A stretch of DNA of 64,000 bases. Source: JAVEDQ01 sp963783105. Lineage in GTDB: Bacteria; Actinomycetota; Actinomycetes; Frankiales; Frankiaceae. The translations under genes and the position numbers were made by a program. The notes under the pieces were generated by a model. The model searched no databases and had not been told where the DNA came from. It worked only from the letters and a program-made list of their open reading frames with translations. Below are positions 52,638 to 60,906 of the stretch, one piece after another. Every line of letters begins with the position of its first letter. Within the stretch, counting starts at the first letter, position 1. The stretch covers positions 1,010,038 through 1,074,037 of the forward strand of contig CAWAMI010000007.1 in the NCBI GenBank assembly GCA_963783105.1, written 5' to 3'.

Positions 52638-54122
52638 TCAGGCGTCTGGGTCGGCCGTGACCATCGGCCGATGACCGGCGTCCATGGGCACCCCTGCCGC
52701 GTGCTCCGCGGCACCGGATACCCGCGGACGGCGAGCGACGCCGGCCTCCGTTGCGGCGCGGGCGACCGCCTCCGCGACGATCGGTGCGACGCTTCGATCG
52801 AAGACGCTGGGGATGATGTAGTCCGGGGCGAGGTCCTCCGGCGTGACGATCGACGCGATCGCGCGGGCCGCGGCGAGCTGCATGTCCTCGGTGATGTCGG
52901 AGGCGCGGACGTCGAGCGCGCCGCGGAAGATGCCCGGGAACGCGAGGACGTTGTTGATCTGGTTCGGGTAGTCGGAGCGGCCGGTGCCGATGACTGCCAC
53001 CACCCCCTCGATGTCTTCGGGTGCCAGCTCGGGGGTCGGGTTCGCCATGGCGAAGACGATGGCCTCCTTGTTCATGGAGCGGACCCCGGAGCCGGAAACC
53101 GCGCCAGGGCCGGAGAGGCCGATGAAGACGTCGGCGTCGGCCAGCGCGTCGTCGGCGCGGCCGTGCAGTCCGCGCGGGTTCGTCAGCCTGGCGTACTCGG
53201 CTTTGGTCTCGTCGAGGCCGGGGCGCCCGCTGTGCAGGATTCCGCGACGGTCACAGCCGATGACCTCGCCCGCGCCGGCGGCGAGCAGCATCCTCGTCGT
53301 CGCGAAGCCCGCCGCCCCCACGCCCGAGATGACGATCCGCGCTTCTGCGAGCGTCTTGCCGACGAAGCGGAGCGCGTTGAACAGAGCTGCGAGCACGACC
53401 ACGGCCGTGCCGTGCTGATCGTCGTGGAAGACCGGGATGTCGAGCTCCGCGCGCAGCCGTGCCTCGATCTCGAAGCAGCGTGGTGCGGCGATGTCTTCGA
53501 GATTGACGCCGCCGAAGACGGGTGCCACCGCCGACACCGTGGCGACGATCTGGTCCGGGTCGGTGGTGGACAGGCAGAGCGGAAAGGCGTCGACGCCGGC
53601 GAACTCCTTGAACAGCACCGCCTTTCCTTCCATCACGGGCAGCGCGGCCTGCGGTCCGATGTCACCGAGGCCGAGAACGGCCGTTCCGTCGGTGACGACC
53701 GCGACCATGTTCTGCTTGATCGTCAGGTTCCAGACCCGCCGCGGATCGTCGGCGATCGCCCGGCAGACGCGGGCCACGCCGGGTGTGTAGACCATCGACA
53801 GGTCGTCGCGCGTCGTCAAAGCCATCTTCGGCCGCACCTCGAGCTTGCCCCCGAGGTGCAGCAGGAACGTCCGGTCCGAGACGTGCCCTACGTCCACCCC
53901 GTCCACCTCGTGCACGGCCTGGACGATCCGCTCGAGGTGTCCCGCGTCGTCGGCGAACACGGTGACGTCGCGGACCTTTCGTCCGCGTTCGACGCGGACC
54001 AGGTCGATGGCATCCAACAGGCCCCCCGCCTCACCGATCGCGCGGGCCACCGAGGCGAACGCTCCCGGCCGGTTGTCGAGCCGGATGCGAATCGTTGCGC
54101 TGAAGGAGGCGGATGGATGCAT
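52638..54122 (-). CDS. malic enzyme with N-terminal ACT domain
   Basis: A 494-residue enzyme. Residues 8-78 are an ACT domain (IRIRLDNRPGAFASVARAIG), then the malic enzyme core: SMVYTPGVARVCR (catalytic Tyr), KAVLFKEFAGVDAFPL (catalytic Lys), FEIEARLR and PVFHDDQHGTA (metal acids), and VISGVGAAGFATTRMLL (NAD(P) site). It decarboxylates malate to pyruvate with NAD(P)H. The ACT part suggests amino-acid or metabolite control. NADPH from this step can feed fatty acid synthesis, which fits the neighbouring lipid genes. The start is ATG 54122; a strong hairpin lies in its leader. Confidence 0.93.
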   Translation of the reverse strand: MHPSASFSATIRIRLDNRPGAFASVARAIGEAGGLLDAIDLVRVERGRKVRDVTVFADDAGHLERIVQAVHEVDGVDVGHVSDRTFLLHLGGKLEVRPKMALTTRDDLSMVYTPGVARVCRAIADDPRRVWNLTIKQNMVAVVTDGTAVLGLGDIGPQAALPVMEGKAVLFKEFAGVDAFPLCLSTTDPDQIVATVSAVAPVFGGVNLEDIAAPRCFEIEARLRAELDIPVFHDDQHGTAVVVLAALFNALRFVGKTLAEARIVISGVGAAGFATTRMLLAAGAGEVIGCDRRGILHSGRPGLDETKAEYARLTNPRGLHGRADDALADADVFIGLSGPGAVSGSGVRSMNKEAIVFAMANPTPELAPEDIEGVVAVIGTGRSDYPNQINNVLAFPGIFRGALDVRASDITEDMQLAAARAIASIVTPEDLAPDYIIPSVFDRSVAPIVAEAVARAATEAGVARRPRVSGAAEHAAGVPMDAGHRPMVTADPDA

Positions 54123-54155
54123 GGACCGACCTCGAATTCGTTGCCATCACCATGG

Positions 54156-54182
54156 GTTGCTGCCTCCTGGGGAGGCAGCAAC
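54156..54182. promoter_or_regulatory. 12-bp perfect hairpin upstream of malic enzyme gene
   Basis: GTTGCTGCCTCC and its exact complement GGAGGCAGCAAC around a 3-base loop, 34 bases before the malic enzyme start. No U-tract follows in either direction. It could be a leader hairpin, an attenuator or a protein site. Confidence 0.55.
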
Positions 54183-54190
54183 GGCCGTTG
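54179..54190. promoter_or_regulatory. 12-bp palindrome CAACGGCCGTTG
   Basis: A perfect dyad that shares four bases with the right arm of the neighbouring hairpin, so the two structures are mutually exclusive. Confidence 0.4.
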
Positions 54191-54353
54191 ACGCTGGAGC
54201 GGCGCTTCCGTCGCCGGTAGAGGCTGAGGTCCCTCCGGAGACGAGCGTCAGGTGCCGATCGGAGCAGTTGGGTCGAGGCGATCACGGCGCCGGCGAGGGC
54301 GACGACCGCGAGCCAGATTCGTTGGCGGCCATCGAGTGCTGCCGCAGCTTGGC

Positions 54354-54391
54354 CAATCGAAGAAGACTGGATCAACGAGCGGCTGACGGGC
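54354..54391 (+). repeat. dispersed coding-like motif, copy C
   Basis: Reads PIEEDWINERLTG in one frame, homologous to the motifs at 47480 and 58680. It lies in the 313-base gap 54191-54503 between the malic enzyme leader and the CocE-like gene, where nothing else is recognised. Confidence 0.5.
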
Positions 54392-54503
54392 GTGTGCCCC
54401 GGGATGCCGTCGAGCCGTGCAGGAGCCCGGCGATCGGCGTCGAACAGCTTCTTCAACGCCGCCAGGCCGAGAGCTGGCGGAGTGTCGGAGGAGGCTTCGA
54501 GCA

Positions 54504-56852
54504 GTGTCCGCTCGCTCACGTTCTCTTGTCGTCCCGCTGGTCGCTGCTGTGGTCGCCCTTTTCGTCGGCTTCGGCGCCGCACGCGCTGGCGCCGCCAGCA
54601 TCAGTGGGGGCCTCGAGGCTCACGGCAGCGCCAGGCAGGTCTACGTTGTCGGCGTGCCGGGCGGGGCCAGCCTGGCCCTGCTCGACGGTTCGGGCACCAC
54701 CGTCGCGACCAAGAACGCCGACTCGCTCGGCGGCGCGGTCTTCTACAACGTTGCTGCTGGTGACGGCTACCGCGTGAAGCAGCTTCCCGACGGACCGACC
54801 TCGGGCCCGGTGACAGTTCACACCGAGGACCCGGCTCCCTGGGACCCGGCGGGGTACGACCAGCCCGTCCCGGACCATGGCTACGGCTACCTGACCACCC
54901 GTGACGGCACCAAGTTGGCCTACTACGTCCACCCGCCGACCGCGCCGGCCGGAACCGGCGTCCCGGACAACAACCTGCCGGGTGGGCCGGACTATGCGCC
55001 GCCGTACCCGACGCTGATCGAGTACTCCGGCTACGGCTACGCGAACCCGGCCGGGCCCACCAACGGCATCGCCGCCCTCGCGAACGCCATGGGCTTCGCC
55101 GTCGTCGACGTCAACATGCGCGGGACCGGCTGCTCCGGTGGCGCCTACAACTTCTTCGAGCCGTTGCAGAGCCTCGACGGCTACGACGTGATCGAAACAA
55201 TCGCCCGGCAGCCGTGGGTGCGCGGCCACAAGGTCGGGATGATGGGCATCTCGTACGGCGGCATCAGCCAGCTGTTCACCGCTGCACTGCGGCCACCGTC
55301 GCTGGCCGCGATCTCGCCGTTGTCGGTCATCGACGCCACCGCCACGACCCTCTACCCAGGCGGCATCCTCAACACCGGCTTCGCCGTGGCGTGGGCGAAG
55401 GAGCGCCAGGACGAGGCCCAGCCCGCCGGGCCGAACAGCGGCCAGCCCTGGGCGTACAAGCAGATCCAGAGCGGCGACACGACGTGCCGCGACAACCAGG
55501 TGCTGCACGGCGAGGCCGAAGACCTCATGCAGAAGATCCGGGACAACGCGCACTACGTCCCGAGCGTCGCGGACCCGCTGGACCCGATCACGTTCGTCGA
55601 CAAGATCAACGTGCCGGTCTTCCTGGCCTGCCAGTGGGAGGACGAGCAAACCGGAGGCCACTGCCCGGCACTCGCTGCCCGCATGACCGGGACAAGCAAG
55701 AAGTGGTTCACCTTCACCAACGGTGCGCACATCGACTCGATCGATCCGCAGACCTACAACCGCTGGTACGACTTCCTCTCGCTCTACGTCGCCGACCAGG
55801 CACCTGCGCTCAACTCCGCCGCGGTCAAGGCGACGGCGCCCGCGGTCTACCAGCAGGCGCTGGGTACCCCGCCCACGGATCCGATCACCCTCCCGCCCGA
55901 CCCGATTCAGCAGCAACCGAGCTATGCCGCGGCGAAGGCAGCGTTCGAGGCGCTGCCACAGGTGCGGGTCCTCTTCGACAACGGCGCGGGCACGTCACCA
56001 ACGGGTACCTCGACCGCCGGCGACCCCTACCCGGCGTACGAGCACTCCTTCCCGAGTTGGCCCATCCCCGGGACCGCGGCTCAGACCTGGTACCTCGGAC
56101 CGAACGGGACACTCACCGATGAGGCGCCGCGGGGGCGCCGCGTCGACACCTACACGTCCAATGCTGCGGCGCTGCCGAAGACAGACTTCGGTAGCAACAC
56201 CGGAACCGGGGGGCTGTGGGGCAACGCGCCGCAATGGCAGTGGAACTGGAAGCAGAACCCCCTGGGCACCGCCGTGTCCTACGAGTCCTCCCCGCTGCCG
56301 AGGGACACAACGGTCATCGGCGCGGGTGCCGTCTACCTCTGGGTGAAGTCGTCCACACCTGACGTCGACCTGCAGGCCACGATCAGCGAGGTCACGGCGG
56401 ACGGCCACGAGACGTTCGTGCAGAACGGCTGGATCCGCGCGAGCGAGCGCAAGCTCTCGACCGACTCCAACAACGTGATGCACACGCCCAGCACGCTGCT
56501 CGAGCCAGTACCGAGCATGCTCGCCTCGGACAGGCAGCCGATGCCGCCCAACCAGTTCGTCCCCGTGGCGATCCCGCTCTACTACGAGGGGCACGCCTAC
56601 CGAACCGGGACCCGCGTCCGCGTCACTATCGCTGCTCCCAACGGGACGCAGCCGATCTGGGCATTCGACGAGACGCAGCCGGCAGGTGCGACGTCGCAGC
56701 TGTCGGTCGCGATGTCACCGACGATGCCGTCAAAGCTCGTGTTGCCCGTTGTTCCCGGGCTGGCCGTCCCAGCCGGGCAGCCGCCGTGCCCCAGCCTGCG
56801 CAACGAGCCTTGCCGGGACTACGCCCGCTTTGTCAATCAGGTCGGCCGCTGA
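54504..56852 (+). CDS. secreted CocE/X-Pro dipeptidyl-peptidase family hydrolase
   Basis: A 782-residue exported serine hydrolase. The start is taken at GTG 54504, giving a clean signal peptide (VVPLVAAVVALFVGFGAA). The alpha/beta hydrolase core has the nucleophile elbow GISYGG (about 248-253) preceded by WVRGHKVGM. The oxyanion-type VVDVNMRGTGCSGG is present, and NGAHIDSID may carry the catalytic His. The C-terminal 230 residues form the jelly-roll XPD-C domain (YLWVKSSTPDVDLQATISEV, FVPVAIPLYYEGHAYRTG). It acts on proline peptides or esters outside the cell. Confidence 0.9.
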   Translation: MSARSRSLVVPLVAAVVALFVGFGAARAGAASISGGLEAHGSARQVYVVGVPGGASLALLDGSGTTVATKNADSLGGAVFYNVAAGDGYRVKQLPDGPTSGPVTVHTEDPAPWDPAGYDQPVPDHGYGYLTTRDGTKLAYYVHPPTAPAGTGVPDNNLPGGPDYAPPYPTLIEYSGYGYANPAGPTNGIAALANAMGFAVVDVNMRGTGCSGGAYNFFEPLQSLDGYDVIETIARQPWVRGHKVGMMGISYGGISQLFTAALRPPSLAAISPLSVIDATATTLYPGGILNTGFAVAWAKERQDEAQPAGPNSGQPWAYKQIQSGDTTCRDNQVLHGEAEDLMQKIRDNAHYVPSVADPLDPITFVDKINVPVFLACQWEDEQTGGHCPALAARMTGTSKKWFTFTNGAHIDSIDPQTYNRWYDFLSLYVADQAPALNSAAVKATAPAVYQQALGTPPTDPITLPPDPIQQQPSYAAAKAAFEALPQVRVLFDNGAGTSPTGTSTAGDPYPAYEHSFPSWPIPGTAAQTWYLGPNGTLTDEAPRGRRVDTYTSNAAALPKTDFGSNTGTGGLWGNAPQWQWNWKQNPLGTAVSYESSPLPRDTTVIGAGAVYLWVKSSTPDVDLQATISEVTADGHETFVQNGWIRASERKLSTDSNNVMHTPSTLLEPVPSMLASDRQPMPPNQFVPVAIPLYYEGHAYRTGTRVRVTIAAPNGTQPIWAFDETQPAGATSQLSVAMSPTMPSKLVLPVVPGLAVPAGQPPCPSLRNEPCRDYARFVNQVGR

Positions 56853-56889
56853 CCAAGAGGTTCGGAGTACGCACCCGCGGCGTACAGTC

Positions 56890-57290
56890 CGTCAGAACCC
56901 CCCGCGGCCGACTCGGGCTCCCACTTTTCCCGGACCGCCGCAAGCGCCCGTCCCAGTGCTCGGCGGGCGCCGCCTCGTCCTCCGCCAGCACGGCGAGTTC
57001 GAGGCGGGTGGCGCGGTCCCAGTAATCGGCCTGATCGCTCCCGAGACCGCCGCGTACGAGAAAGCGGAGACGAGCTGCTTGCGCCGTGGATCGGGTGGCT
57101 CGTGCAGTTCCATCAGCGTGACGGCATCGATTCCGGGCTAGGCGTCCCGCCACTCCGCTTCGAAGCCGGTCAGATACGCGCCGATCGCCTTGTCCAGGAA
57201 ACCCTCGGCTCGCAATTCCTCGCCCGCTCTCGTCGCCCCGACCACTGGTCCTTGTCAACGCGACCGAGGATGCCGTAGGTCTCGCCGCGG
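56890..57290 (-). pseudogene. broken TRAFs-binding-domain (DUF4071-like) gene
   Basis: Pieces of one protein in changing frames: ETYGILGRVDKDQW (from 57283), then EGFLDKAIGAYLTGFEAEW, RDA, an amber TAG at 57140-57138 where the family has Tyr in RDAYPGI, then PGIDAVTLMELHEPPDPRR, VSAFSYAAVSG, and in another frame YWDRATRLELAVLAEDE. The order and wording match the C-terminal half of DUF4071 proteins often found beside TIR or caspase-like signalling genes. At least two frameshifts and one stop make it inactive. Confidence 0.7.
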
Positions 57291-57572
57291 CGGTCGGAGG
57301 TCGCAGGGCCGCGGTCGGGTCGAGCCGGTTGCTTACCACCGGTAGGCCGTGGACTCCGCCCCCTTCCCGATCGGGATCAGCTGATCGGCTGGTACTCGGC
57401 GAGGGCGGTCGTCTCAACCGGCTCGCGGGTCGACTGGAGCTACCTCCAGGTGCGGTGGGGTCAGCGGCGGCGGTAGCGCCGGGATGTCCGGACGGCAGAA
57501 GCCCGGCCGGTCAGCTGATGCCGACCGGCCGGGGTGGCGTTGCCCGGCGCACAGTCCGGGCGACGGGAACTG

Positions 57573-58157
57573 CTACTTGAGGAACGCGAAGCGCTGCACC
57601 AGCGGCAGGTGCTCCCACTGCCGCCCGAGGCCGTAGGCGCGACCGGCGTGCGCCAGGGCGAGCACGCCCAACGTCAGGGCGTAGATGATGTGGTCGTCCA
57701 TGAAGGGGTTGTTCTCCGGGGGCAGCACCGCGCTCCACATCATCACCAGCAGCAGCGCGCCGGTGGTGGCGGCGACCCGCATACCGATGCCGAGGATCAG
57801 CGCGACCCCGATGCTCAGCAGGCCGGCCATGAACAGCCAGTCGGCCCACGTGGCCCCGGCGATGTCGTGGTAGAAGCCTGCGAACGGCCCCTCCGGGGTG
57901 TTCGCCAGGAAGCCCCTGGTGGGTGAACCGCCGTTGATCCACGCCTTGGCGCTCGGGGTCTCGTGGCCGAGCCCGAACGTCTTGTCCAGGAACGCCCACA
58001 GGAATACCCACCCGATGCTGACCCGCACGGCGGCGAGCAGCCTGGCGAGCCAGCGCTCACGCGCCTCGCCACGTGCTTCCCCGGTACCGCGTGCTGCCGG
58101 CTCCGCCGGGACGCCCTCGACAATCGACCGGACGTGGTCGCTACTGATCGTGGTCAT
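57573..58157 (-). CDS. DoxX-family membrane protein
   Basis: A 194-residue protein starting at ATG 58157. Four membrane helices are predicted (about 40-60, 105-125, 128-148 and 155-175). The family-like start RVSIGWVFLWAFLDKTFGLG and the conserved periplasmic insert (INGGSPTRGFL, then GPFAGFYHDIAG) match the DoxD/DoxX thiosulfate:quinone oxidoreductase-like branch. Many members are of unknown function; some handle redox or sulfur stress. No DoxA partner is seen. It is an intact gene among decaying DNA. Confidence 0.85.
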   Translation of the reverse strand: MTTISSDHVRSIVEGVPAEPAARGTGEARGEARERWLARLLAAVRVSIGWVFLWAFLDKTFGLGHETPSAKAWINGGSPTRGFLANTPEGPFAGFYHDIAGATWADWLFMAGLLSIGVALILGIGMRVAATTGALLLVMMWSAVLPPENNPFMDDHIIYALTLGVLALAHAGRAYGLGRQWEHLPLVQRFAFLK

Positions 58158-58236
58158 CTCTCGCCTCTTCTTCTCCGCCGTTCTGTGACTCCTTGACTGT
58201 GCAACGAGTGAGGCGGTCACGATCAGAGACGCGAGG

Positions 58237-58261
58237 AACGATACTTGGGGTAGTTGGTCCC
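58237..58261 (-). promoter_or_regulatory. possible ECF-type promoter for doxX-like gene
   Basis: On the minus strand GGGACC, about 15 bases, then CGTT resembles the GGAACC-N16-CGTT form of ECF sigma promoters. It is 80 bases before the start codon and overlaps the DosR-like box, so only one of the two readings may be right. Confidence 0.3.
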
Positions 58262-58264
58262 CTA
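58245..58264. promoter_or_regulatory. possible DosR-type box
   Basis: TTGGGGTAGTTGGTCCCCTA agrees with the mycobacterial DosR consensus TTSGGGACTWWAGTCCCSAA at 15 of 20 positions. The right half (GTCCC) is exact. It lies 88 bases upstream of the doxX-like gene. Confidence 0.4.
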
Positions 58265-58549
58265 AAGGCCCGGATTTCCAAGTGCTGCGCCGGGTCGACC
58301 CTTCGCTTGGTATACGGCCGTCGCACCGGTGACCCGGACACCGGCGCTCGGCCAACGCCAGGTCCCTCGACGTTGTGACTCAGGGCCGAGCTCGTCCGGC
58401 TCGGCCGCTATCCGCTGCTGGGGCGAGGGGGCAGGCGAAGACGTCGTCGGCGCCATGGTCGACCGGCTCGTCCACCGGTGCCAACGCCGTCGCACCTCGA
58501 GGGCGCAGCTGCCGGCCCACGACGACGCCGTTGCGAGGGCTCGTTGGCC

Positions 58550-58725
58550 ACTGTCGAGACCGAGCCGTTCGACCGCGAGCCCGGCGGCATGTTCGTCTTC
58601 GAACGCAAGACGTTGCGGCGGATCAACCGCCTGATCGATGAGGCGGTGCCGGTCCGCTGCAGCGCTACCTCGACGATCCCGAGATCGAGGAGATCTGGAT
58701 CAAGGAGCGACTGAAGGGAGGGTAG
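58550..58725 (+). pseudogene. coding remnant ending in repeat copy B
   Basis: One frame reads GGMFVFERKTLRRINRLIDEA and then a shifted frame reads GPLQRYLDDPEIEEIWIKER before TAG at 58725. The second part recalls the CpaF/TadA secretion ATPase segment L-DDP-x-V-EEIWIN, but ends abruptly. It shares the EE-x-W-I-K-E-R-L-x-G motif with copies at 47480 and 54354. It is probably the tail of a lost gene. The remaining DNA of 58265-58549 and 58726-58945 shows no gene. Confidence 0.4.
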
Positions 58726-58945
58726 ACGGATTTCGTCGCAACCCGGAGTTCTGCCCGGTCCGGCTCTCTAACCCGCAGCTTCGCCAGCCTCCCCTCGAGC
58801 CTGACGAGCAGCCCGGTCAAGTGGGCGGTGGCGAGCTCTTGTTCTCCGGCGATAGCCGCGCGAGTAGCGCCCCACCTACTACCTAGGTGCCGTCGGGTCC
58901 GCATAGCTCAACCGTGCGCCGCCGCACGTATGTACCCTTCGCGTC

Positions 58946-59425
58946 ATGGCAGGGGAGATCGCTTCAGCTGTCATAGCCCTCTCTGGTGCCGCATTGGGCT
59001 CGCTTACGACACTCGCGGTGCAGTGGAGAAGCGGAGTTGTTGAACATCGTAAGCTCGCTCATGAGACGCGCGGTCGAGTCAATGCATTAGCCGTCACGGT
59101 GTTTCGGGAGTATCTCGCTGTCACCAAAGCCGTCGAGCGTCTGAGTGAGCTCCGCGAAGCGGGCGCCATCCCAGGCGATGAAGAGACCTTTGCCGCCACG
59201 AACAAAATGTGGTTGGCGGTTCAGGAAGTACAGGTCTTCTGTCCGGCGGCAGTGTATGGTCCGGCGCAGCACTTCGTGGACTCACTTCAGTTTGTGGTGT
59301 GGCATCGTCCCCACGAACCTGTGTCTGACTATCTGGCTTCCCCGCGGAATGAGCTCTTTGCAGTTGCGGGCCCCATCTTCCGTGAGGCGGACATGCTGGC
59401 TCGCGGACCTGTACCGATTCTGTAG
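58946..59425 (+). CDS. hypothetical membrane-anchored protein of lower GC
   Basis: A 159-residue protein from ATG 58946. One N-terminal membrane helix (IASAVIALSGAALGSLTTLAV) is followed by a soluble helical domain (VFREYLAVTKAVERLSELR, KMWLAVQEVQVFCPAAVYGP). It has no known family. The base composition is visibly lower in GC than its neighbours, with codons such as TTA, AAA and TCT that are rare elsewhere in the window, suggesting recent transfer. It might be part of the element's cargo. Confidence 0.65.
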   Translation: MAGEIASAVIALSGAALGSLTTLAVQWRSGVVEHRKLAHETRGRVNALAVTVFREYLAVTKAVERLSELREAGAIPGDEETFAATNKMWLAVQEVQVFCPAAVYGPAQHFVDSLQFVVWHRPHEPVSDYLASPRNELFAVAGPIFREADMLARGPVPIL

Positions 59426-59878
59426 GTCTAGCTAAGGCTGTTCTTCTCTGAGCTTTGTCTCCAAGCTGGCAGCAGTTCGAAATGGGTTGCGCTGGGTGGT
59501 TGGGGTCAGGTCGACGACCTACCGCCCTCGCATGCCGGCGAGGCTCGTGTCCGCCCGGCTCCTGTCGGCCCAGCTTCCGAATACGGTGGAGATCGGGTTC
59601 CTCAGGCTGGTGAAGCATGTCCGGACCGTGGGCCATGTGGCCGGACCTTGCGGCGGGTCGTCTGCTCGACCGTGTACGGTCGCCCTCGACCCCGAAGAAG
59701 GACTCGCGGTCAGGCGCAGCTCGGTGACGAGCCCGAAGCGCTTGGTCGTCGGAGTCCTGGGCAAGCGGTCGAACCTCCAGCACCGGGCACGGGATCCCGC
59801 CCCGCCTGCGTCGTCACATCCACGGGCCGATCTCGGCCTTCCGGTAGGCAACGCGACGCAGGCAACAAGGGGTGGGAC
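59426..59878. other. 453-bp stretch, no gene recognised
   Basis: Several open frames exist on both strands, but none has a start with a ribosome site or a protein-like composition. It contains a short dyad near 59622-59648 (CCGGACC ... repeated GGCC blocks). It probably carries the promoter for the first module. Confidence 0.4.
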
Positions 59879-60141
59879 ATGACCACGCAGCAGCCGGAGT
59901 TCCGAGGTGAAGGCCGCCAGCCGAGGCCCGAGCGGAAGATCGCCGAATACATCCGGGAGATCATCCCGAGTGGCCGGCGCTCGACGACGAGGCGGCCGTG
60001 GAGGCGTGGATGCAGGCCCTCGAGGCCGGGATCGACCGCATCGAGGTGATCACGGCCATGCTCGGTGGGCTGACGGTCAAGATCAGAGCATCGTTCCGGG
60101 CGTACCGGCGGCAGGACACGGACACCGAGGGTCCCCAGTGA
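59879..60141 (+). pseudogene. small acidic helical protein, module copy 1, frameshifted
   Basis: It starts MTTQQPEFRGEGRQPRPERK then IAEYIREII; a base is missing near 59970, after which the next frame continues EWPALDDEAAVEAWMQALEA, GIDRIEVITAMLGGLTVK and ends DTDTEGPQ. Restored, it is about 87 residues and aligns along its length with the protein at 61154 (IAEYLREIV, LDDAKSLEAGVEDLEAWV, ending GSEGPE). It overlaps the next gene by four bases (GTGA), as its paralogue does. Confidence 0.7.
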
Positions 60142-60707
60142 GCGCCAAGGACGGTGCGGCAGGAGCAGCCGGCAACTCACGTGCTGAGGCGCCGGGCACC
60201 CAGCTGATCGACCAGGCGGCGGTCGTCGCCGGGGTCTTCCCGGCCTCAGACCTGCTGAAGCGGTACCCCAAGATGGTGCAGCGGGCGGTGGACCTCCCGC
60301 AGTACCGCGACCTCGTGGACCCCGGCAGCATCGCGGGACCGGACTGCAAGGTCATCGTGAGCTGTCTGTGCAAGACGTCCGGGGGCAAGGATAAGAAGCC
60401 GAAGGTCCTCGCGGTTCTCAAGCGGGACGGTTGGCTCCACACCGGGATCGCGCGGTACAGGCTCCCGGGCGTGTTCGAGAAGTTCAGCTCCGAGCGGCAC
60501 GAGGTCCCGATCTACTGTCGGCGGTGTACGCCCGCCCGGGACATGCTGTACCTCAACCTGCTGCAGGTGCGGCTGGCGATGTACAGGAACCCGCGCCGCC
60601 TCCTCCGGATCTTCGTGCAGCAGGTGAGCAGGCGGCAGTCGGAGATCATGCGGGAGTACCGCGCCCAGCGCCGGGAAGCCGCTAGCGCCGACGCTCTGCC
60701 CGAGTAG
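60138..60707 (+). CDS. module protein 1: VSAKDGA leader plus unknown body
   Basis: A 189-residue protein from GTG 60138. The first 36 or so residues (SAKDGAAGAAGNSRAEAPG, TQLIDQAAVVAGVFPASD) are homologous to the start of the ATPase at 61441. After PASD the similarity stops at once, and a different basic domain follows (KMVQRAVDLPQYRDLVDPGS, VIVSCLCKTSGGKDKKPKVL, CRRCTPARDML, LRIFVQQVSRRQSEIMREY). No family is known to me. It may be a nucleic-acid-binding protein given its charge and the two CxxC-like pairs, but this is only a guess. Confidence 0.65.
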   Translation: MSAKDGAAGAAGNSRAEAPGTQLIDQAAVVAGVFPASDLLKRYPKMVQRAVDLPQYRDLVDPGSIAGPDCKVIVSCLCKTSGGKDKKPKVLAVLKRDGWLHTGIARYRLPGVFEKFSSERHEVPIYCRRCTPARDMLYLNLLQVRLAMYRNPRRLLRIFVQQVSRRQSEIMREYRAQRREAASADALPE

Positions 60708-60906
60708 TCCTTCGTCGGGGCGGCTCGCCTGGGGAGTGCCGGTGACAGTTCAGGTGCCTGCTGACCAGCGGATTTGCTCGGGCAGGGCTCACCTCGTAAC
60801 TTCACCCGCGACCACGGCAGCGAGCCGCCGGTCTTCCGCCTCGGCCTAGTCGCCCACCTCCTTCAGCGGGTGCGTAGAGGCAGCACCCTCTGAACGAGGG
60901 ATAGGT

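Noticed and set aside
56853..56900. Hairpin GTACGC ... GCGTAC after the CocE-like gene as a terminator
   Set aside because: The stem is only six base pairs with no supporting tract; it is too weak to list.
58663..58725. A functional CpaF/TadA secretion ATPase
   Set aside because: Only about 20 residues resemble that family (LDDPEIEEIW) and a stop follows; Walker motifs are absent. Kept only as a remnant of uncertain origin.
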